Source: CAWCDJ01 sp963836015 (GTDB taxonomy: Bacteria > Acidobacteriota > Terriglobia > Bryobacterales > Bryobacteraceae). Taken from it: 64,000 bases of DNA. The position numbers and the translations under genes are program-made. The stretch lies in contig CAWIIF010000002.1 of NCBI GenBank assembly GCA_963836015.1, positions 62,001-126,000 of the forward strand, in the 5' to 3' direction. The notes under the pieces are model-generated. The model worked only from the letters and a program-made list of their open reading frames with translations. It was not told the DNA's origin and searched no databases. This document shows positions 8,389 through 17,362 of the stretch, one piece after another (the first letter of the stretch is position 1; the number at the start of each line of letters is the position of its first letter).

Positions 8389-8811
8389 ATGGAAGCGCCA
8401 TTTTTCGAGGTGCTGGAGCACCCCGCGGATATCGGTTTCCGCGCGTACGGGGACACGCTGCCGGCGCTCTTCGTGCACTCGGCGCTGGCCATGCTTTCGA
8501 TCGCCGGGGAGCCCGCATCGGTCGTGCCCCGGGAGGGCTTTTCGCTCGCAGCCGAAAGCGGGGACCGCGAATCGCTGCTGGTCGACTGGTTGAGCGAAGT
8601 CCTCTATTGGTACGACGGAAAACGTGTGGCCTTTCACGATTTCCGGGTGTTGGATTTCGATGACCACCGCATCCGCGCGATCGGCATCGGGGAGCCGCGC
8701 GAGCCGCACCGTCATATTTCGCGCCTGATTGTGAAAGCGGTCACTTATCACCAATTGAAACTCGAGCTGCGGCAGGGCATCTGGGTGGCAGAGGTATTCC
8801 TCGACATCTGA
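8389..8811 (+). CDS. Archease, RtcB-activating protein
   Basis: A 140-residue archease. It has FEVLEHPADIGFRAYGDTLPALF at residues 5-27, a central LLVDWLSEVLYWYD, and the C-terminus WVAEVFLDI with the conserved terminal Asp-Ile. Archease helps RtcB become guanylylated and turn over during ligation of RNA ends carrying 2',3'-cyclic or 3' phosphate. RtcB begins 1 bp after its stop, so the pair is co-translated. A much longer frame reads through upstream from 7528, but it is antisense to the isomerase, so I start at 8389. No strong Shine-Dalgarno is visible. Confidence 0.9.
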   Translation: MEAPFFEVLEHPADIGFRAYGDTLPALFVHSALAMLSIAGEPASVVPREGFSLAAESGDRESLLVDWLSEVLYWYDGKRVAFHDFRVLDFDDHRIRAIGIGEPREPHRHISRLIVKAVTYHQLKLELRQGIWVAEVFLDI

Positions 8812-8812
8812 C

Positions 8813-10243
8813 ATGCGTGTGGAAACCAGCGACGGGCTCCGCCACCGCATCCCGCGCGATGAGTCGCGGGGAATGCGGACCGACGTCGTGGTGTACGCCA
8901 GCGAGGCGCTGATGGCGCAGATCCGGAAGGACCTTTCGCTCGAGCAGGCCATCAACGTGGCGACGCTGCCGGGGATCGTGGGTCCCAGCCTGGCGATGCC
9001 CGACATCCATCAGGGCTACGGATTCCCGATCGGCGGAGTCGCCGCCATGGATTGGGAGAACGGCGTGGTGTCGCCCGGAGGCGTGGGGTTCGATATCAAC
9101 TGCGGAGTGCGGCTGGTGCGGACTACACTCCAGGAGCAGGACCTGCGGCCGAAGCTGCGGGAGCTGGTCAATCAGGTGTTTCGCGACGTGCCGTGCGGAA
9201 CGGGCGGCTCCGGATTCATCAGGATCGGCGCGCGCGACCTCGACCGGATCCTGGTGGAGGGCGCGCGCTGGATGGTGAAGAACGGCTACGGCGAGGAGCG
9301 TGACGCGGAGTTCGCCGAAGCCGGAGGCGCGCTGGATGGCGCCGACCCCCAGGCCGTCTCGGAGCGCGCCAAGGAACGCGGGCTTCCGCAGATCGGAACC
9401 CTCGGAAGCGGGAATCATTTCCTCGAGGTCCAGTACGTGGAGAAGATTCACGACGAAGAAGCGGCACGCGCCTTCGGGATCTCGCAAGGCCAGGTGGTGG
9501 TGCTGATCCATTCCGGCTCGCGCGGGCTGGGCCACCAGGTGTGCACGGATTACGTGGCCCTCATGAACCGCACGATGCCGAAACACGGCATCCAAGTGGT
9601 GGACCGGCAGTTGGCCTGCGGGCCGATCCGGTCGGAGGAAGGGAAGCAGTACCTGGGCGCGATGTGTGCGGCGGCCAACTTCGCGTGGGCCAACCGCCAG
9701 GGGATCCTGCATTTCCTGCGCGGAGCATTCCGGCGGATTTTCGGCGACAGCGCGCGGCTCGACCTGATCTACGACGTTTGCCACAACATCGCCAAGCGCG
9801 AGCGGTACGAGATCGACGGACGCAAGCGCGAGGTGCTGGTCCATCGCAAGGGCGCCACCCGCGCATTCCCTCCGGGGCACCGCGAGATCCCCGCCGACTA
9901 CCGCGGTGTCGGTCAGCCGGTTTTCGTTCCCGGAAGCATGGGGACCGCATCGTGGGTCCTGGCCGGCAGCGAGGGCGCCATGCGCGAGACCTTCGGCAGC
10001 GTGTGTCACGGGGCGGGGCGCCTGCTGAGCCGGACCGCCGCCCGCAAGGGCCGCGACGCTCGCGAAGAACAGCGCAAGCTGGAGGAGCGTGGCATCCTGG
10101 CCCGCAGCGAAACGCGCGACGGAATCCTCGAAGAAGTGCCGGAGGCGTACAAAGACGTCGATGAAGTGATCGAGGTCGTACAGAGTGCCGGCCTGGCGCG
10201 CAAAGTGGCACGGTTGCGGCCGATGGGCGTAATTAAAGGGTAG
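8813..10243 (+). CDS. rtcB: RNA-splicing ligase RtcB (3'-phosphate/5'-hydroxyl RNA ligase)
   Basis: A full-length RtcB of 476 residues. The family motifs run in order: MPDIHQGYGFPIGG near 62-75, DINCGVR near 94-100 (Mn-binding Asp/Cys), GSGNHFLEVQ, HSGSRGLGH, HRKGATRAFPPGH, SMGTASWVL and the C-terminal guanylate-accepting His in CHGAGR. It joins RNA 3'-phosphate or cyclic phosphate to 5'-OH using GTP and manganese, in RNA repair or tRNA healing. It is directly coupled to archease. No RtcA cyclase and no RtcR sigma-54 regulator is nearby, so control differs from the enterobacterial operon. Confidence 0.96.
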   Translation: MRVETSDGLRHRIPRDESRGMRTDVVVYASEALMAQIRKDLSLEQAINVATLPGIVGPSLAMPDIHQGYGFPIGGVAAMDWENGVVSPGGVGFDINCGVRLVRTTLQEQDLRPKLRELVNQVFRDVPCGTGGSGFIRIGARDLDRILVEGARWMVKNGYGEERDAEFAEAGGALDGADPQAVSERAKERGLPQIGTLGSGNHFLEVQYVEKIHDEEAARAFGISQGQVVVLIHSGSRGLGHQVCTDYVALMNRTMPKHGIQVVDRQLACGPIRSEEGKQYLGAMCAAANFAWANRQGILHFLRGAFRRIFGDSARLDLIYDVCHNIAKRERYEIDGRKREVLVHRKGATRAFPPGHREIPADYRGVGQPVFVPGSMGTASWVLAGSEGAMRETFGSVCHGAGRLLSRTAARKGRDAREEQRKLEERGILARSETRDGILEEVPEAYKDVDEVIEVVQSAGLARKVARLRPMGVIKG

Positions 10244-10277
10244 TCGACCCATGGCAAGATCAGAGGTGGAGGAGATC

Positions 10278-11294
10278 ATGCCGAAGATGCGCGCCGTCCA
10301 GGTGTCCCGACCGGGCGGCCCCTTGGAGTTGGTGGAGCGTGAGATCCCGGAGCCAGGTCCGGGAAACGTGAGAATCAAGGTGCAAGCCTGCGGAGTCTGT
10401 CACAGCGATTCGCTGGTGAAGGAAGGCCAGATGCCGGGCATCCAGTACCCGCGCGTGCCTGGCCACGAGGTGATCGGAGTCATCGACGCGGTAGGTAAGG
10501 ACGTTCCGAGATGGAGTCCCGGCCAGCGGGTGGGCGTAGGCTGGCACGGCGGCAGTTGTGGATACTGCGACGCCTGCCGCCGCGGCGATTTCTTCGCCTG
10601 CCAGACGACTACGCAAGTGACTGGCATCACCCGTGACGGCGGCTATGCCGATTACCTGGTGACCCCGTTCGGCACCCTGGCGATGGTGCCCGACGAACTG
10701 GCGGCTACCGACGCGGCGCCCCTGATGTGCGCCGGCGTCACGACCTTCAACGCCCTGCGGAACAGCGGCGCGCGGGCGGGCGACCTGGTGGCCATTCTCG
10801 GCCTGGGCGGCCTGGGCCACCTCGGTGTGCAGTACGCCGTGAAGATGGGCTTTCGTACTGTGGCGATCGCGCGCGGCAAGGACAAGGAGGCGCTGGCCCG
10901 CCAATTGGGCGCCTGGCACTATATCGACAGCCAGGCCGAAGATCCCGGCGCGGCGCTGGCGAAGCTGGGGGGCGCCGCGGTCGTGCTGGCAACCGTCACC
11001 AGCGGAGAAGCCATGGGCGCGACGCAGACAGGACTGGCCCCGAACGGCTCGCTGATGGTGCTTGGTGCGGCGGGCTCGCTCGAGGTATCCCCGCTCATTC
11101 TGCTCACCGGCTGCAAGTCGGTCAAGGGCTGGTATTCCGGCACGTCGATCGATTCGCAGGAGACGCTCGCCTTCAGCGTGCTTTCCGGCGTCCGGTCGAT
11201 GAACGAGGTCTACCCGCTCGAGCGCGCGCCGGAAGCCTATGACCACATGATGAGCGGGAAGGCGCGTTTCCGCGCGGTGCTGACGATGGGTTGA
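10278..11294 (+). CDS. Zinc-dependent alcohol dehydrogenase (MDR family)
   Basis: A 338-residue medium-chain dehydrogenase. Catalytic zinc ligands lie in CGVCHSD and GHEVIG. The structural zinc loop GYCDACRRGDFFAC is complete with four Cys, and the Rossmann motif is GLGGLGHLGVQYA. It oxidises a primary alcohol or reduces an aldehyde with NAD(P). I choose the ATG at 10278, because GGAGGAG lies five bases upstream, while the in-frame ATG at 10251 has no ribosome site. It follows rtcB by 34 bp on the same strand; a functional link is not evident. Confidence 0.92.
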   Translation: MPKMRAVQVSRPGGPLELVEREIPEPGPGNVRIKVQACGVCHSDSLVKEGQMPGIQYPRVPGHEVIGVIDAVGKDVPRWSPGQRVGVGWHGGSCGYCDACRRGDFFACQTTTQVTGITRDGGYADYLVTPFGTLAMVPDELAATDAAPLMCAGVTTFNALRNSGARAGDLVAILGLGGLGHLGVQYAVKMGFRTVAIARGKDKEALARQLGAWHYIDSQAEDPGAALAKLGGAAVVLATVTSGEAMGATQTGLAPNGSLMVLGAAGSLEVSPLILLTGCKSVKGWYSGTSIDSQETLAFSVLSGVRSMNEVYPLERAPEAYDHMMSGKARFRAVLTMG

Positions 11295-11300
11295 TCGGGC

Positions 11301-12212
11301 TTACCGCTGGCGCGAGGCTGTGCCGGTGTCTGTGGTGACGCGGGTCCAGCCGTCGGCCGGGCTGGCATTGGCGAGGGCCGCGGCCAGTTCCGCGGTCTTC
11401 TCGCCCAGGTCCTTCTGGTATACCGTGCCGTCTTCCGTAACCAGGAAGGTCATCACGCCGGAGTCGCGGTATCGCGCGGGGTACGCCAGAATGGCGAAGC
11501 CGTTAGGTCTCGCCACCATGCGGTAGTAGTAACCCTTGAAAGGTGCGCCGCTGCCCGACCCGACGATTTTCCCGAAATCGCCGAGCTGCCCCATCGGGCT
11601 TTGTGTCTTCCCTTCGGCTGCCGGCCAGTACAATCCGTCGTGCTTGCCCGGGTCGCTCGAGAACTTACTGGCGTACGCGTGGTTTTCCTCCTGGAATTGC
11701 CGCTGCGCTCCGGCTGCGGCCTGGCAAGCCTGGATAGCGGCCAGCTCGTTCTTGCCGATTCGCCGCGCGAGGATCTCGTCCTTCCCGGCCGCGGTGTCGA
11801 AATACCACTGCCCCGCCGGCGTCTGGCCGAGGGGAATGGGGAATGCATAGTTGTCAGCCCCGAGATAGAGAGTCTGGCCGCCGGCTTTGATTTTGCCCCA
11901 GCGGTTCATTTGACGGTACGCCGCGGCGAAATCCTGCAACTGCTGCCGGTCGCGGTTCGGATCTCCGGTAAAGAGCAGCTCCTTGCCGTCCGGGCCGAAA
12001 ATCGCAAGCAGCGCGGACTGGTCGCCACTCTGAGCGGCGTGGTACAACGCCGCGCCCGCGGCTTCCGGCGAGGCAAAAGTCTGCTGGGGGGCCGCCGGGG
12101 GCTGCGATGTATTTTCCGCCGTGTTTTTGGAAGTTCTGCCGCAGGCCGCCAGTAGAAGCAGCGCCAGCACCGGAGCTATCTTGTCATAAGTGGATAACCG
12201 GGACATACTCAT
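11301..12212 (-). CDS. DUF2950 family exported protein (probable lipoprotein)
   Basis: A 303-residue protein. The N-terminus IAPVLALLLLAACGRTS has a hydrophobic segment ending in a lipobox-like LAAC, so it is probably a lipoprotein. The mature part matches DUF2950: FASPEAAGAALYHAAQSGD, a LLFTGDPNRDRQQLQDF helix, a W-rich middle, GYYYRMV and FAILAYPARYRDSGVMTFLV. Function is unknown. It lies directly downstream of a DUF3300 gene, and the two families are commonly adjacent in bacterial genomes, suggesting a shared envelope role. The start is 22 bp past the end of the frameshifted DUF3300 frame. Confidence 0.88.
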   Translation of the reverse strand: MSMSRLSTYDKIAPVLALLLLAACGRTSKNTAENTSQPPAAPQQTFASPEAAGAALYHAAQSGDQSALLAIFGPDGKELLFTGDPNRDRQQLQDFAAAYRQMNRWGKIKAGGQTLYLGADNYAFPIPLGQTPAGQWYFDTAAGKDEILARRIGKNELAAIQACQAAAGAQRQFQEENHAYASKFSSDPGKHDGLYWPAAEGKTQSPMGQLGDFGKIVGSGSGAPFKGYYYRMVARPNGFAILAYPARYRDSGVMTFLVTEDGTVYQKDLGEKTAELAAALANASPADGWTRVTTDTGTASRQR

Positions 12213-12233
12213 CCTTCCTGACTAACGGCCCGA

Positions 12234-13351
12234 CTAACGGCGAAAACCGCCATGGAAGCCGCCTCCGCCACGGAAGCCGCCCCCAAACCGGCCCCCGCCG
12301 AATCCTCCCGCGTGCATGCTGCCCCACCCGCGGAAGCTGTCCGCTCGCGATTCCCAGCCTCCCAACCCGCCGAACCGGTTACCAAGGCCGCTGAAGGCAT
12401 TCGACCTTCCGAACGCGCTGTCATCGTGCGCCCACGAGCGCTGCTGGTCCAAGGCCCGATCCGCAGGAGGAGTTGATTGCCCGGCTCGCGCTGCCCCGGT
12501 AGGCGGTTGCCGCCCGAGCCTCGTACGGATTGTGGTAGCCGTAACCGGGGTGATAGCCGCCGTTGTAGTAGCCTCCGTGCCACGCTGCGTTGCCGTAATA
12601 GGTGTTGTGGTTGTAGACCACCGCGCCGTGGTTCCAGTCGGTATTCCAGGAGTTCCAGCCCCACCCGCTGCCGGTGAGCCGCCCCAACCGCGACGCCGGC
12701 GCCGAATCCGATCACTCCGGCCGCGGCGGCTTCTGCCGCGGTATATCCCGGGACCACGTAGGGTGTGCCGTAGATCACTGCCGGATTGTATTCCGGCACG
12801 TAAACCACCTGCGGATTCGCGGGCTCAATCAGAATCGTCTGCGGGCCTTGCTGCACGACGGTCATCTGGGGAGTGGACTTGAGGTTGCCCGCGGCTTTGG
12901 CCTTGGCACGCAATACCTGAATGGCCCCCATGACCTCCGATGGCTGGTTGTGATAGGCCTCACCCAGCGACGAGGTCCAGCTCAGGTTCTTTGCCATATT
13001 GTCGAGCACCGAAGGAAATTCGGTGAGGGCCTTCACGCTCGCGTCCCAGGATTGGTGCTCCACGGTCTTCGTCAGTGTGGCGCCGGACAGATTGAGGTTT
13101 TGGTGCAGCCAGTAGTCGGCAATGGCGACCTGATCGGGAAACGTGGCGGCGGAAAGAATCTGCGCCACCAGTTGGTCGGGGTAGAGCGCAATCGGGGCTA
13201 CCAACGCCTGTAACTCGCTCGCGCTCATAGGTGCGCCATCGGCGGCCCCGCCGGGCGACATCTGCGATTCGGCTTGATAGGCGTACGATGACACGAGAAC
13301 CAGACCCAGCACAGCGGCAGCCACCCACCCCGGGCGTCGGCAAATCGTCAT
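12234..13351 (-). pseudogene. DUF3300 protein with two apparent frameshifts
   Basis: The gene starts at ATG 13351 (MTICRRPGWVAAAVLG, signal peptide) and encodes a good DUF3300 domain, including LVAPIALYPDQLVAQILSAATFP, YVPEYNPAVIYGTPY and GVIGFGAGVAVGA. Near 12680 the family sequence moves to another frame (GWGWNSWNTDWNHG, then a Tyr/Gly/His-rich stretch). Near 12465 it moves again (ADRALDQQRSWAHDDSAF and a Gly/Phe/Arg-rich tail ending at 12234). Each step equals one extra base, within GGGGCGG-like and CCTCCT-like runs. The conserved coding in all three frames shows an intact protein was selected until recently; the cause is mutation or sequencing error. Confidence 0.8.
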
Positions 13352-13410
13352 CTCGGACTCCTCACCGATGACGATGCGGGCAGGGCAAAGCCGACTCTTT
13401 TTGTGCGTTT

Positions 13411-14034
13411 CTACAGGGCTGGCTTGCTCGCCGCGAGTGCGCGTTCGGAGACGCGCAGGCCGGCCAAAACATCCGCCGCCGGATGGCGGTCCAGCCGGCC
13501 GGCGGTCTCCATGATGAGGGATTTGGCGGCTGCCTGGTTGATCGCGGGCTGCGAGTTGCGGTTGGAGCGGGTCGGCTCGGGAATGGAACCGGCCCACTCT
13601 TTCAGGTCGGCCGCGGTCGCCCCCTTTTCCAGCCGGCCGATCAACTCGCGCGTGGTCGCGAGCACCGAACGACGCCGCTCGATCAATGCCGCCACCTTTC
13701 CGGGTACGCCGCTCGAGCTGCCATCGGCGAACAGGGCTGCCTGCATCTTCACGTAGTCCGGCGCGGCGCCGACGATCATGTTAGTCACCTGAATTCGCAA
13801 GTCGGCCCCCGGTGCGATGGGTTTCGTTACGTCGTCCTGCCAAAACGTATAGTAACTGCCGGGATAGTTCACAAGCTCGATGAGGTACGCCGTCAACGGC
13901 TGGGCGGCGGGGTTGTGAATGTAGAAGATGGAGCCGCCGCCGGTGGGCTCGATACGCAATTGCGGCAACGGTGTTTCGGCGGCCACCGCGGGCAGCGCCA
14001 GCAGAAGGAGGGCGGTCAGTTTGGCGAGGGACAT
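13411..14034 (-). CDS. Secreted protein of unknown function
   Basis: A 207-residue protein with a clear signal peptide (LTALLLLALPAVAAE). Residues 25-100 look like a beta-sandwich (FYIHNPAAQPLTAYLIEL, YYTFWQDDVTKPIAPGADL). Residues 105-200 are helical (KVAALIERRRSVLATTRELIGRL), perhaps a coiled segment. I recognise no named family. It is divergent from the DUF6807 gene, with 26 bp between the starts, and lies upstream of the DUF3300 gene on the same strand, 59 bp away, so co-transcription with DUF3300/DUF2950 is possible. Confidence 0.75.
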   Translation of the reverse strand: MSLAKLTALLLLALPAVAAETPLPQLRIEPTGGGSIFYIHNPAAQPLTAYLIELVNYPGSYYTFWQDDVTKPIAPGADLRIQVTNMIVGAAPDYVKMQAALFADGSSSGVPGKVAALIERRRSVLATTRELIGRLEKGATAADLKEWAGSIPEPTRSNRNSQPAINQAAAKSLIMETAGRLDRHPAADVLAGLRVSERALAASKPAL

Positions 14035-14060
14035 GGAATGATATTATCTCCTCGAAGCCC

Positions 14061-14969
14061 ATGCGATCCTTATTGACTGCTTTTCTCGCCGCTGCGGCAT
14101 GCTTATCCGCGCAGGCGGCGCCCGCCGATCCACAGATTGCCGTGAACGTTGGCGGGAAGCCGTTCGCCGTTTTCCACTACGGCACGGACGCCAACAAGCC
14201 CTATATGGCGCCGATCTGGTCGTCGTCCGGCAAGAGGATTACGCGCGGCTTCCCCATGGAAAACATCCCCGGCGAGAGCCGCGATCATCTCCATCACCGC
14301 GGCCTTTGGTTCTCCTACGACGACGTGAACGGCGTCAAATTCTGGGAGAACGACCCGTCTTACACCAAGCCGCACATCGGCCGGATCGTGGTGCGCACCG
14401 CCGCGCTGGAGGGCGACGTGCTCACCGCCACGATGGAATGGCGCGACCCCTCCGGCAAGACGCTGCTTGTGGAAGACCGCAAGATGACGTTCCATTCCGA
14501 TCCCCAATTGCGGATGATCGACTTCGACATTACGCTCACGGCCTCGACCGATGTCACGTTCGGCGATACCAAGGAGGGCGCCTTCGCCATCCGCCTGAAC
14601 GACGCCTTTACCGAGAAGCGCGGCGCCAAAATGGTCAACGCCGAAGGCCTCTCCGGCATGATGAAGGTGTGGGGCAAACGCTCGAACTGGGTGGATTACA
14701 CCACCGTGCTCGACGGCGAGCGCCTCGGGGTCGCGATCTTCGACAACCCGCACAACCCGCGCCATCCGACTTACTGGCATGCTCGCGATTACGGGCTGTT
14801 CGCGCTCGATCCGTTCGGGCGGAATGCCTTCGATCCGAATCAGCCGGAAAGCCAGTGGAAGCTGCCCGCCGGCGAGAAGCTGCGGTTCCAGTGGCGCGTC
14901 GTGATTCATCCCGGCGACGCCGAGAGCGGTCATGTGGCCGAAATGTACAAGGAGTACGCTGCGCAGTAA
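14061..14969 (+). CDS. DUF6807 (PmoA-like) exported protein
   Basis: A 302-residue protein with a signal peptide (LLTAFLAAAACLSAQA). The DUF6807 family pattern is clear: KPYMAPIWSSSGKRITRGFP, then DHLHHRGLWFSYDDVNGVKFW, and the later HPTYWHARDYGLFALDPFG. The family is abundant in Acidobacteria and Planctomycetes, beside sugar oxidoreductases, and is annotated PmoA-like, although it does not resemble particulate methane monooxygenase. Its reaction is unknown. The His-rich DHLHHRG may bind metal or a sugar. ATG 14061 is preceded by TATTAT at 14042-14047. The genes after it suggest one sugar or acid catabolic unit. Confidence 0.85.
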   Translation: MRSLLTAFLAAAACLSAQAAPADPQIAVNVGGKPFAVFHYGTDANKPYMAPIWSSSGKRITRGFPMENIPGESRDHLHHRGLWFSYDDVNGVKFWENDPSYTKPHIGRIVVRTAALEGDVLTATMEWRDPSGKTLLVEDRKMTFHSDPQLRMIDFDITLTASTDVTFGDTKEGAFAIRLNDAFTEKRGAKMVNAEGLSGMMKVWGKRSNWVDYTTVLDGERLGVAIFDNPHNPRHPTYWHARDYGLFALDPFGRNAFDPNQPESQWKLPAGEKLRFQWRVVIHPGDAESGHVAEMYKEYAAQ

Positions 14970-14996
14970 GTCTCGGTGTCATTACCAATCCCTCTT

Positions 14997-15953
14997 ATGA
15001 AAATCACGGTTCTGGATGGATACTGTCTCAATCCGGGAGACCTCTCCTGGGATGCGCTCGCCGCGTTGGGCGAGCTGCAGGTCTTCGATCGTACCCGTGT
15101 AGATCAAGTGGCTGCTCGCGCCGCCGGCGCGGCAGTCGTCCTTACCAACAAGACGCCGCTGCCGGGGTACATTCTGCAGCAGCTTCCGGATTTACGGTAT
15201 ATCGGTGTACTGGCGACCGGGTACAACATCGTCGATACCGAGGCCGCCAAGGCCCGCGGCGTCGTGGTCACCAACATTCCCACATACGGTACGGCCTCGG
15301 TGGCGCAGTTCGTGTTTGCCCTCCTCCTCGAGCTTTGCCACAACGTGAAGCTGCACTCGGAAGCGGTCCGCGCGGGGGAGTGGTCGCACAATCCCGACTG
15401 GAGCTTTTGGAAGACGCCGCTCGTCGAGCTGGCCGGCAAGACCATGGGGATCGTGGGCTTCGGCCGGATCGGCCGTCAGACCGGGCGCATCGCCGACGCC
15501 CTCGGGATGCGCGTCATTGCCAACGACACCTACCACGGCGATCAGCCGGACTGGCCGGGGTTCCGCTGGGCGGAGGTCGAAGAGTTGTTGCGCGAATCTG
15601 ACGTGGTGAGCCTCCACTCGCCGCTCTTCCCGGAGACTCGCGGTATGATCAACTCCCGCAGCCTTGGCCTGATGAAGCCCTCGGCATTCCTCATCAACAC
15701 ATCGCGCGGACCGCTCGTGGTCGACCAGGACCTCGCGGACGCGCTCAATGAAGGCCGGCTCGCCGGCGCTGGCGTGGACGTCCTCTCCGTCGAGCCGCCC
15801 GAAGAAGACAATCCTCTGCTTTCCGCGCGGAACTGTCTGGTCACTCCCCACATGGCTTGGGCGACTCGTGAGGCGCGCGCCCGCCTGATGCACCGGGCCG
15901 TGGAGAATATCACGGCGTTCCTGGCGGGAAACCCCTCAAATGTGATAAGGTGA
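14997..15953 (+). CDS. D-2-hydroxyacid dehydrogenase (glycerate/hydroxypyruvate type)
   Basis: A 318-residue NAD-dependent dehydrogenase with MGIVGFGRIGRQTG (Rossmann loop), INTSRGPLVV (catalytic Arg), DVLSVEPPEEDNPLL (catalytic Glu) and TPHMAWAT (catalytic His). The N-terminal half (VLTNKTPL, YIGVLATGYNIVD) is like glycerate dehydrogenase (HprA). I choose ATG 14997 (MKITVLDGY); the in-frame GTG seven codons upstream adds no family sequence. It follows the DUF6807 gene by 27 bp and precedes the Tat-exported oxidoreductase, fitting a sugar or hydroxyacid catabolic operon. Confidence 0.9.
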   Translation: MKITVLDGYCLNPGDLSWDALAALGELQVFDRTRVDQVAARAAGAAVVLTNKTPLPGYILQQLPDLRYIGVLATGYNIVDTEAAKARGVVVTNIPTYGTASVAQFVFALLLELCHNVKLHSEAVRAGEWSHNPDWSFWKTPLVELAGKTMGIVGFGRIGRQTGRIADALGMRVIANDTYHGDQPDWPGFRWAEVEELLRESDVVSLHSPLFPETRGMINSRSLGLMKPSAFLINTSRGPLVVDQDLADALNEGRLAGAGVDVLSVEPPEEDNPLLSARNCLVTPHMAWATREARARLMHRAVENITAFLAGNPSNVIR

Positions 15954-16024
15954 AGCCGAATTATCGGTAACGTAATGCGTAAGCGCCAGGGCATTCTTGA
16001 TTACCGTGAGTAGAGGAGCAGCTA

Positions 16025-17317
16025 ATGGATCGAAGACACTTCCTGATGAGTTCGGCTGCGGCCCTCGGCGCCGCATCCAACGTGTTCGGTAGCCCGAACG
16101 ACACGGTACGCGTCGCCTGCGTTGGCATTGGCGGGCGCGGCAAAGACCACATCGGCGGATACAGCAAGCTGGACAATGTGCAGATCGCCGCGATCTGCGA
16201 CGTGGACGATTCCCATATCGCGAACGGCCTCAAGCAGATGGAGCGGCTGAATAAGCCCAAGCCGGAAACCTACAAAGATATCCGCAAGCTTCTCGAGAAC
16301 AAGGATATCGACGCGGTATCGATCTCCACGCCCAACCACTGGCATACCCTGATCGCGATCTGGGCTTGCCAGGCCGGTAAGGACGTCTACGTCGAGAAGC
16401 CGTGCTCGCACAATATTTTCGAAGCGAAACAGATTGTTGCCGCGGCCCGCAAGTATAACCGCATGGTGCAGCAGGGCAGCCAGATCCGCTCCTCCAAGGC
16501 CGTACAGGACGCGGTGCAGAAGATGCGCGACGGTTTCCTGGGCGATGTCTACCTGTCGCGCGGCCTGTGCTACAAATGGCGCGACACCATCGGCCACGCC
16601 AAGCCCGAGCCGGTGCCCGCCGGGGTGGACTATGATCTCTGGACCGGCCCCTCGCCCATGCACCAGTTCACGCAGAATCGCTTCCACTACAAGTGGCACT
16701 GGTTCTGGGACACCGGCAACGGCGACCTCGGCAACCAGGGTATCCACCAGGTGGATATCGCGCGCTGGGGCCTGGGTGTGAAGTACCCCGTGAAGGTCAG
16801 CGCCATGGGCGGACACTTCATGTTCGACGACGACCAGGAAACGCCCAACACGCTGAATTGCGCCTTCGAGTTCGATGGAAACGGCAAGCGCAAACTGATG
16901 GAGTTCGAAGTCCGCCACTGGATGACCAACGGCGAGGCCACCGTCCACGAGCGCGGCAATAACGCCATCGGCGACCTGTTCTACGGGTCGAAAGGCTATC
17001 TGGCGGTGGACAGCTACTCATCCTACAAGACGTGGATGGGCAAAGAGCAGACCCCCGGCCCCGAGGCTCGGGAGGGCGGCGACCACTACCTCAACTTTAT
17101 CGAGGCGGTGCGCAGCCGTCAGCGCGAACACCTGAACGCCGAGATCGAGGAAGGCGCCGCGTCTACCGTCCTGGTGCACCTGGCCAACATTTCCTATCGC
17201 CTCGGCCGGACCATTCACTTCGATGCAGCGACCATGAGCGCCAAGGGCGACGAAGAAGCCAACAAGATGTTCACGCGGAATTATCGCAAGCCGTTCGTGG
17301 TTCCCGAGAAAGTGTAG
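16025..17317 (+). CDS. Gfo/Idh/MocA family oxidoreductase with Tat signal
   Basis: A 430-residue protein. DRRHFLMSSAAALGAASNVFG is a Tat signal, so it is probably exported folded with NAD(P) bound. The Rossmann motif is VGIGGRGKDHI, followed by STPNHWHTLIAIWACQAGKDVYVEKPCSHN (catalytic EKP) and a C-terminal domain with NGDLGNQGIHQVDIARW. Such proteins oxidise or rearrange sugars, and the Tat-exported branch is strongly expanded in Acidobacteria and Planctomycetes. GAGGAG lies upstream of the start. It shares orientation with the D-2-hydroxyacid dehydrogenase 71 bp upstream, and a hairpin follows its stop. The substrate is unknown. Confidence 0.92.
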   Translation: MDRRHFLMSSAAALGAASNVFGSPNDTVRVACVGIGGRGKDHIGGYSKLDNVQIAAICDVDDSHIANGLKQMERLNKPKPETYKDIRKLLENKDIDAVSISTPNHWHTLIAIWACQAGKDVYVEKPCSHNIFEAKQIVAAARKYNRMVQQGSQIRSSKAVQDAVQKMRDGFLGDVYLSRGLCYKWRDTIGHAKPEPVPAGVDYDLWTGPSPMHQFTQNRFHYKWHWFWDTGNGDLGNQGIHQVDIARWGLGVKYPVKVSAMGGHFMFDDDQETPNTLNCAFEFDGNGKRKLMEFEVRHWMTNGEATVHERGNNAIGDLFYGSKGYLAVDSYSSYKTWMGKEQTPGPEAREGGDHYLNFIEAVRSRQREHLNAEIEEGAASTVLVHLANISYRLGRTIHFDAATMSAKGDEEANKMFTRNYRKPFVVPEKV

Positions 17318-17325
17318 CGAAAGGT

Positions 17326-17351
17326 GTGGGACGGGTTTCGGCCCGTCCCAC
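17326..17351 (+). terminator. Hairpin after the Gfo/Idh/MocA gene
   Basis: A perfect 10-bp stem (GTGGGACGGG / CCCGTCCCAC) with a 6-nt loop starts nine bases after the stop codon. It is followed by CGGTTTCAAC rather than a long T run. It can end the upstream message, or attenuate read-through into the thioredoxin gene that starts 12 bp later. Confidence 0.6.
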
Positions 17352-17362
17352 GGTTTCAACGT

